Below, piece after piece: positions 58,579 through 64,000 of a stretch of DNA of 64,000 nt. The translations under genes and the position numbers were made by a program. Every line of letters begins with the position of its first letter. Positions within the stretch are counted from its first letter, which is position 1. This stretch comes from Streptococcus sp. VT 162 (GTDB lineage: Bacteria > Bacillota > Bacilli > Lactobacillales > Streptococcaceae): positions 372,001-436,000 of the forward strand of contig CP007628.2 in assembly GCA_000688775.2 (NCBI GenBank). The letters run 5' to 3'. The notes under the pieces are model-generated. The model saw only the letters and a list, made by a program, of their open reading frames with translations, did not search any database and had not been told where the DNA came from.

Positions 58579-59583
58579 ATGAAAGAGATTATTGAAAAAT
58601 TAGCAAAATTTGAAAATTTGACAGGTGTGGAAATGACGGATGTCATTGAGCGTATCGTAACTGGGCGTGTAACCGAAGCGCAGATTGCTTCTCTTCTCTT
58701 GGCACTTAAGATGAAGGGGGAAACACCGGAAGAGCGCACAGCCATTGCACAAGTCATGAGAGGACATGCCCAACATATTCCAACTGAGATTCATGACGCC
58801 ATGGACAACTGTGGTACAGGTGGAGACAAGTCCTTCAGCTTTAACATTTCGACCACTGCAGCCTTTGTCTTGGCTGGTGGCGGCATTCATATGGCCAAGC
58901 ACGGTAACCGCTCGATTTCTTCTAAATCGGGTTCGGCAGATGTCCTTCAAGCATTGGGCATCAATCTTGACCTCAAACCAGCTGAACTCGGTAAGGTATT
59001 TGATAGAACTGGCATCGTCTTTCTCTTTGCCAAAAATATGCACCCAGCTATGAAATACATCATGCCAGCTCGTTTGGAGTTGGGAATTCCAACGATTATG
59101 AACTTGACTGGTCCACTGATTCACCCAATGGCCTTGGAAACACAGCTTCTTGGAATTAGTCGTCCAGAACTGCTAGAAAGTACAGCTCAGGTATTGAAAA
59201 ATATGGGTCGCAAACGTGCCATCGTGGTTGCTGGACCAGAAGGGCTTGATGAAGCTGGCTTGAACGGAACAACCAATATTGTTCTTCTTGAAAATGGCGA
59301 AATCACCTTGTCAAGCTTCACTCCAGAAGATTTGGGGATGGAACGTTACGCTATCGAAGATATTCGTGGAGGGAATGCTCAGGAAAATGCAGAAATTTTG
59401 CTTAGTGTTCTTAAAAACGAACCAAGCCCATTTTTGGAAACGACAGTTCTAAATGCTGGTCTTGGTTTCTATGCTAATGGTAAGGTTGCTAGTATCAAGG
59501 AAGGAGTTGCCTTGGCTCGTCAAGTGATTGCTAGTGGCAAGGCCCTTGAAAAACTCAGACTGTTACAGGAGTACCAAAAATGA
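58579..59583 (+). CDS. trpD: anthranilate phosphoribosyltransferase
   Basis: Encodes 334 aa. Adds PRPP to anthranilate. The PRPP loop [17 protein letters not shown], the [17 protein letters not shown] segment and [19 protein letters not shown] are standard. Overlaps trpC by 4 nt. Confidence 0.97.
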   Translation: MKEIIEKLAKFENLTGVEMTDVIERIVTGRVTEAQIASLLLALKMKGETPEERTAIAQVMRGHAQHIPTEIHDAMDNCGTGGDKSFSFNISTTAAFVLAGGGIHMAKHGNRSISSKSGSADVLQALGINLDLKPAELGKVFDRTGIVFLFAKNMHPAMKYIMPARLELGIPTIMNLTGPLIHPMALETQLLGISRPELLESTAQVLKNMGRKRAIVVAGPEGLDEAGLNGTTNIVLLENGEITLSSFTPEDLGMERYAIEDIRGGNAQENAEILLSVLKNEPSPFLETTVLNAGLGFYANGKVASIKEGVALARQVIASGKALEKLRLLQEYQK

Positions 59584-60347
59584 GTCAGGAATTTTTAGCA
59601 CGAATCTTGGAGCAGAAGGCGCGTGAAGTCGAGCAAATGGAGCTGGAGCAAATCCAGCCCTTGCGCCAGACCTATCGCTTGGCAGAATTTTTGAAGAATC
59701 ATCAAGACCGCTTGCAGGTGATTGCAGAAGTCAAGAAAGCTAGCCCTAGTCTGGGAGATATCAATCTCGATGTGGATATTGTGCAACAGGCCCAGACTTA
59801 TGAAGCAAATGGAGCAGTGATGATTTCGGTTTTGACAGATGAGATTTTCTTTAAAGGACATTTGGATTATCTGCGGGAGATTTCCAGTCAGGTGCAGATT
59901 CCGACGCTCAACAAGGACTTTATCATCGATGAAAAGCAAATTATCCGCGCTCGTAATGCAGGTGCGACAGTTATCTTGCTCATCGTCGCGGCCTTGTCAG
60001 AAGAACGTCTCAAGGAACTTTATGACTATGCTACAGAGCTTGGTCTGGAAGTCTTGGTAGAGACTCACAATCTAGCTGAACTAGAAGTAGCCCACAGACT
60101 TGGAGCGGAGATTATCGGGGTCAATAACCGCAACTTGACCACCTTTGAAGTCGACTTGCAGACCAGTATAGACTTGGCCCAGCACTTTGAGGAAGGTCGC
60201 TATTACATTTCTGAATCTGCTATTTTCACAGGGCAGGATGCGGAACGACTAGCACCATACTTTAACGGAATTTTGGTGGGAACAGCTCTCATGAAGGCAG
60301 AAGATGTAGCCCAGAGAATCAAGGAGTTGCAGATTGACAAAGGTTAA
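59580..60347 (+). CDS. trpC: indole-3-glycerol phosphate synthase
   Basis: Encodes 255 aa, a TIM barrel. Key residues in [40 protein letters not shown] and [10 protein letters not shown]. It closes the indole ring from CdRP. Not fused to trpF, which overlaps its 3' end by 14 nt. Confidence 0.97.
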   Translation: MSQEFLARILEQKAREVEQMELEQIQPLRQTYRLAEFLKNHQDRLQVIAEVKKASPSLGDINLDVDIVQQAQTYEANGAVMISVLTDEIFFKGHLDYLREISSQVQIPTLNKDFIIDEKQIIRARNAGATVILLIVAALSEERLKELYDYATELGLEVLVETHNLAELEVAHRLGAEIIGVNNRNLTTFEVDLQTSIDLAQHFEEGRYYISESAIFTGQDAERLAPYFNGILVGTALMKAEDVAQRIKELQIDKG

Positions 60348-60933
60348 GATTTGTGGATTATCGACCAAAGAAGCGGTAGAGACAGCCGTATCAGCAGGGG
60401 CAGACTATATCGGTTTTGTCTTCGCACCCAGTAAAAGACAGGTGACCTTGGAAGAGGCTGCTGAGCTGGCAAAGCTCATTCCTGTTAACGTTAAAAAGGT
60501 TGGTGTATTTGTTTCACCAAGTCGGGCAGAATTACTAGAAGCGATTGACAAAGTTGGCTTGGACTTGATTCAAGTTCATGGTCAGGTAGCGGATGATTTG
60601 TTTGAGGATCTGCCTTGTAGCAGTATTCAGGCCGTGCAGGTGGATGGAGAGGGGCATGTCCCCAATTCTCAGGCGGACTATTTACTCTTTGATGCCCCTG
60701 TGGCTGGGAGTGGTAAAACCTTTGACTGGGGTCAACTGGATACGTCTGGACTAGCCCAGCCATTTTTCATAGCAGGTGGGCTTAAGGAAGACAATGTAGC
60801 AAAAGCAATTCAACACTTTACTCCCTATGCAGTAGATGTATCGAGTGGAGTGGAGACAGATGGACAAAAAGATCATGAAAAGATTAGAAGATTTATAGAG
60901 AGGGTAAAGCATGGCATATCAAGAACCAAATAA
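60334..60933 (+). CDS. trpF: phosphoribosylanthranilate isomerase
   Basis: Encodes 199 aa from a TTG start at 60334 inside the trpC end; AAGGAG lies upstream and MTKVKICGL is the usual beginning. TIM barrel with [23 protein letters not shown] and VDVSSGVET. Overlaps trpB by 23 nt. Confidence 0.96.
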   Translation: MTKVKICGLSTKEAVETAVSAGADYIGFVFAPSKRQVTLEEAAELAKLIPVNVKKVGVFVSPSRAELLEAIDKVGLDLIQVHGQVADDLFEDLPCSSIQAVQVDGEGHVPNSQADYLLFDAPVAGSGKTFDWGQLDTSGLAQPFFIAGGLKEDNVAKAIQHFTPYAVDVSSGVETDGQKDHEKIRRFIERVKHGISRTK

Positions 60934-62134
60934 AGATGGATTTTACGGAAAATTCGGCGGACGTTTCGTCCCAGAAACATTGATGACAGCAGTTTTGGAG
61001 TTAGAAAAAGCTTATCGTGAAAGTCAAGCAGACCCAAGTTTCCAAGAGGAATTAAACCAGCTCTTACGCCAGTATGTAGGACGTGAAACGCCTCTTTACT
61101 ACGCAAAAAACTTGACCCAGCATATTGGCGGAGCCAAGATTTACCTCAAGCGTGAAGACCTCAACCATACAGGGGCCCACAAGATTAACAATGCCTTGGG
61201 ACAGGTTCTTCTGGCTAAACGCATGGGTAAAAAGAAAATCATCGCTGAAACTGGTGCTGGTCAGCACGGTGTGGCAACTGCAACAGCTGCAGCCCTCTTT
61301 AACATGGAATGTACCATCTACATGGGTGAGGAAGATGTCAAACGCCAAGCCCTTAATGTCTTCCGTATGGAGCTTTTGGGAGCTAAGGTTGAGGCCGTGA
61401 CAGATGGTTCGCGTGTGCTCAAGGATGCGGTTAATGCAGCCCTTCGTTCATGGGTGGCTAATATCGATGATACTCACTATATCCTTGGTTCTGCCTTGGG
61501 GCCTCATCCTTTCCCAGAAATCGTTCGTGACTTCCAAAGTGTCATCGGTCGAGAGGCTAAACAACAGTACCGTGACTTGACAGGTGAAAATCTACCAGAT
61601 GCTCTAGTAGCCTGTGTTGGTGGTGGTTCTAATGCTATCGGTCTCTTCCATCCATTTGTAGAAGATGAGTCTGTAGCTATGTATGGGGCTGAGGCAGCAG
61701 GACTTGGTGTGGATACAGAGCATCACGCTGCGACCTTGACCAAGGGACGTCCAGGTGTCCTCCATGGTTCTCTCATGGATGTGCTTCAAGATGCTCATGG
61801 TCAAATTCTTGAAGCTTTCTCTATCTCAGCAGGTTTGGACTATCCTGGTATCGGTCCAGAACACTCTCACTACCACGATATCAAACGTGCCAGCTATGTT
61901 CCTGTGACAGACGAGGAAGCCTTGGAAGGATTCCAGCTCTTGTCTCGTGTGGAAGGGATTATTCCAGCCTTGGAATCTAGCCACGCCATTGCCTTTGCAG
62001 TGAAATTGGCCAAAGAACTTGGCCCAGACAAGTCGATGATTGTCTGCCTATCCGGTCGTGGGGACAAGGATGTAGTTCAAGTCAAAGACCGCTTGGAAGC
62101 AGACGCAGCAAAGAAGGGAGAAGCTCATGCCTAA
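60911..62134 (+). CDS. trpB: tryptophan synthase beta chain
   Basis: Encodes 407 aa. Canonical TrpB: PLP Lys91 in [12 protein letters not shown], Glu113 in [19 protein letters not shown] and CLSGRGDKD. Immediately before trpA with an 8-nt overlap, so this is the copy that forms the alpha2-beta2 complex. Compare the paralogue at 55172-56350. Confidence 0.97.
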   Translation: MAYQEPNKDGFYGKFGGRFVPETLMTAVLELEKAYRESQADPSFQEELNQLLRQYVGRETPLYYAKNLTQHIGGAKIYLKREDLNHTGAHKINNALGQVLLAKRMGKKKIIAETGAGQHGVATATAAALFNMECTIYMGEEDVKRQALNVFRMELLGAKVEAVTDGSRVLKDAVNAALRSWVANIDDTHYILGSALGPHPFPEIVRDFQSVIGREAKQQYRDLTGENLPDALVACVGGGSNAIGLFHPFVEDESVAMYGAEAAGLGVDTEHHAATLTKGRPGVLHGSLMDVLQDAHGQILEAFSISAGLDYPGIGPEHSHYHDIKRASYVPVTDEEALEGFQLLSRVEGIIPALESSHAIAFAVKLAKELGPDKSMIVCLSGRGDKDVVQVKDRLEADAAKKGEAHA

Positions 62135-62903
62135 GACACTAACAGAAAAATTAAATGCTATCAAAGCGACTGGAAAGGGAATTTTCGTTCCTTATATCAT
62201 GGCTGGGGACCATGAGAAAGGTTTGGATGGTCTCGCTGAAACAATCCACTTTTTAGAAGATTTGGGTGTTTCAGCCATTGAAGTGGGTATTCCCTTTTCA
62301 GACCCTGTTGCAGATGGACCTGTGATCGAAGAAGCAGGCTTGCGCAGTCTAGCTCACGGGACGTCTACTCAGGCTTTGGTTGAAACCTTGAAAATCATTC
62401 AAACTGAGGTACCACTTGTCATCATGACCTACTTCAACCCCCTTTTTCAGTACGGTGTGAAGAAATTTGTCAAAGATTTGGCAGATACAGCAGTTAAGGG
62501 CTTGATTATTCCAGACCTGCCTCATGAACATGCCAATTTTGTAGAGCCATTTTTGGCAGACACAGACATCGCCTTGATTCCCCTAGTTAGTTTGACAACA
62601 GGGATTGATCGCCAAAAAGAGTTGATCAAGGGAGCAGAAGGCTTTGTCTATGCCGTTGCCATCAATGGGGTGACAGGGAAATCAGGCAATTACCGAGCAG
62701 ACTTGGACAAGCACTTGGCACAATTGCATCAAGTAGCCGACATCCCAGTCTTGACAGGTTTTGGTGTATCTAGTCAAGCCGATGTCGAACGTTTCAATGC
62801 GGTGTCAGATGGCGTTATCGTCGGTTCGAAAATTGTAAAAGCTCTCCACCAAGGAGAGCCGATTCAGGACTTTATCAAACAAGCAGTAGCTTACCAAAAA
62901 TAA
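62127..62903 (+). CDS. trpA: tryptophan synthase alpha chain
   Basis: Encodes 258 aa TIM barrel. Catalytic Glu in [18 protein letters not shown] and Asp in [11 protein letters not shown]; phosphate site [10 protein letters not shown] and VIVGSKIV. It cleaves indole-glycerol phosphate and channels indole to TrpB. Last gene of the operon. Confidence 0.97.
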   Translation: MPKTLTEKLNAIKATGKGIFVPYIMAGDHEKGLDGLAETIHFLEDLGVSAIEVGIPFSDPVADGPVIEEAGLRSLAHGTSTQALVETLKIIQTEVPLVIMTYFNPLFQYGVKKFVKDLADTAVKGLIIPDLPHEHANFVEPFLADTDIALIPLVSLTTGIDRQKELIKGAEGFVYAVAINGVTGKSGNYRADLDKHLAQLHQVADIPVLTGFGVSSQADVERFNAVSDGVIVGSKIVKALHQGEPIQDFIKQAVAYQK

Positions 62904-62923
62904 TCACACAAGCAGCAAGTAAG

Positions 62924-62957
62924 AGGAAAGGCACAAAAGGAAGTCTTTCCTTTTTCT
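62924..62957 (+). terminator. trp operon terminator
   Basis: AGGAAAG (62924-62930) pairs with CTTTCCT (62945-62951), followed by TTTTCTTTT. Confidence 0.75.
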
Positions 62958-62992
62958 TTTGAGGGTATAAGTTCATGAATGACAGTTGAATA

Positions 62993-63892
62993 TTAGTTTG
63001 GGTATTGCTTATGAATGGTATCTATATAGTTGGTGAAATGTTTTAGGAAATGCTTAGGAGATATAACAGTGATGTATTTTCCAAAAGCAAGCAAGGTATT
63101 GTATCCCCAATCATTGTCGTTTAACGGATAAATAATCTCGTAAATATCGCTATTAATAGGTTTTATGGCATTATAGCCTAAGAGTTCCACAAATCGATCA
63201 AGAACAATTTTCTGGACATGCAGGATGACAGGTACTTTGTTTTCATTCATCCATGTACCACCATCATAGGGAAGTGGTGTAAAATGTCTTTTTGAAAAAG
63301 TATCAGAGAGAGTAAGTTCACTAATTCTGGCAACTTTAAAAACAGAAAAACGCGCTTTTTCAGTATCGTAGGCATCCATATACCAACTCCGGTCCTTATA
63401 GACAATACGGTAAGGCTCACAATTTTTTTGACTCACCAGTCCTTGTGAATTAATATAGGAAAATTTTATTTTTACTCTACCTCTGATAGCTTCCAATAAC
63501 TTAAAAATCAAAGTTCGTATTTCCAAGTTCCCTTGAGATAGAGATAAATCAATTTCGAAATCAGAGTATGTATTGGTAGCATTTAATTTCAATATAGCAT
63601 TGAAAGTAGAGGCATCTTCCAATACTTGATAACGGCTTTTTAAACCAGATTCGATTGAAAGCCGTTCGGATTGGGTCAGGGGAGGTTTGTCAGTTTGGAA
63701 GTCTTCCATAAGAAAAATGCCTCCATTTTTTCCTTTCATTACATAGAGAGGAATGCCTGCAAGAGATAAATCATCAATATCTCTCATAATAGTTCGGGTG
63801 CTGACTTTAAAAAGTTCTGATAATTCTTTAGATGTTGTTTTTCGTTTATTTACTAAATGAGAAATAATCCCCATTTGACGGTCAATTTTCAT
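62993..63892 (-). CDS. HTH/WYL-domain transcriptional regulator (YafY-like)
   Basis: Encodes 299 aa. N-terminal DeoR-type winged helix (TTSKELSELFKVSTRTIMRDIDDL, residues 18-41) and a WYL domain with EPYRIVYKDRSWYMDAY that usually binds a ligand or nucleic acid. A C-terminal WCX-like extension ends the protein. Divergent from a gene starting at 63971, with a palindrome between them that is probably its operator. Effector unknown. Confidence 0.88.
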   Translation of the reverse strand: MKIDRQMGIISHLVNKRKTTSKELSELFKVSTRTIMRDIDDLSLAGIPLYVMKGKNGGIFLMEDFQTDKPPLTQSERLSIESGLKSRYQVLEDASTFNAILKLNATNTYSDFEIDLSLSQGNLEIRTLIFKLLEAIRGRVKIKFSYINSQGLVSQKNCEPYRIVYKDRSWYMDAYDTEKARFSVFKVARISELTLSDTFSKRHFTPLPYDGGTWMNENKVPVILHVQKIVLDRFVELLGYNAIKPINSDIYEIIYPLNDNDWGYNTLLAFGKYITVISPKHFLKHFTNYIDTIHKQYPN

Positions 63893-63905
63893 AATTTTCT
63901 CCTTA

Positions 63906-63929
63906 AATATGACAGATAGTTGTCATATT
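63906..63929. promoter_or_regulatory. palindromic operator between the WYL regulator and the divergent gene
   Basis: AATATGACA (63906-63914), six bases, TGTCATATT (63921-63929): a perfect 9-bp inverted repeat. TTGTCA (63920-63925) inside the right arm can serve as -35 for the rightward gene, with TATACC (63944-63949) as -10. A bound regulator would block it. Confidence 0.8.
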
Positions 63930-63970
63930 ACTTTTGTTATGATTATACCATAAAGAAAGGAGTTCATATA

Positions 63971-64000
63971 ATGAAACATCAAACTAAACCATCGTTTACC
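63971..64000 (+). CDS. start of a gene cut by the window end
   Basis: ATG at 63971 with AAAGGAG nine bases upstream; only ten codons (MKHQTKPSFT) are in the window. It is likely the target of the WYL regulator. Product cannot be named. Confidence 0.6.
   Translation, partial: MKHQTKPSFT

Overview
The window is a chromosomal segment of a mitis-group Streptococcus (S. mitis / S. oralis / S. pneumoniae relatives). The evidence is an AT-rich, densely packed Firmicute genome, a BOX repeat whose boxA, boxB and boxC can all be read, a ComX combox in front of a 131-aa ssbB, a CIRCE-controlled groESL, the raf/aga/gtfA block, sczA-czcD, the AATGal (teichoic acid) gene pair and a complete trp operon. 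Gene order closely follows pneumococcal order as I remember it, with several blocks joined differently. The species cannot be fixed from sequence reading alone.

Layout. 1-4550: a small HhH protein, then a T-box-controlled operon GNAT-P-loop kinase-valS. 4555-6541: an AT-rich orphan gene with a PD-(D/E)XK-like nuclease signature. 6890-12500: rpoE; pyrG with a CTP-sensing attenuator; a DUF4651-thioredoxin-YtpR cluster; a frameshifted SDR; ssbB; a BOX. 12400-18200: groESL, queH, an Ntdp-type phosphatase, recX and rlmD. 18200-18590: a damaged tRNA cluster (one truncated relic, two CAT-anticodon tRNAs, one chimeric tRNA-Ser). 18600-28800: birA/rafR facing the aga-rafEFG-gtfA alpha-galactoside/sucrose block, then an O-antigen-ligase-like protein. 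28850-32470: marR, a tandem NTF2-like protein and an EgtUV-type (ergothioneine) importer.

32540-37840 is the most unusual part. A pnuC gene has lost its 5' third. In its place sit a GC-richer four-gene ECF transporter (S-T-A1-A2) and plasmid debris: an IS6-transposase/RepB fusion ORF, a DUF536 (orfX) gene with a stop codon, and the first 53 codons of an hsdS. This repB-orfX-hsdS order is typical of lactococcal theta plasmids. The promoter and a pseudoknot-capable leader that look like the native pnuC control region now sit directly in front of the transporter.

37840-49120: sczA/czcD zinc resistance, galR/galKT, a thioesterase, pbuX-xpt behind a divergent guanine-type riboswitch and a hairpin-rich leader, a VOC protein, exoA and a DUF3290/DUF421 pair. 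49172-54742: a heterodimeric ABC exporter and two enzymes that begin teichoic-acid repeat synthesis. 54750-62960: a Trp T-box, an extra trpB, a second T-box, then trpEGDCFBA. The window ends with a WYL regulator facing the start of a truncated gene, with a palindromic operator between them.
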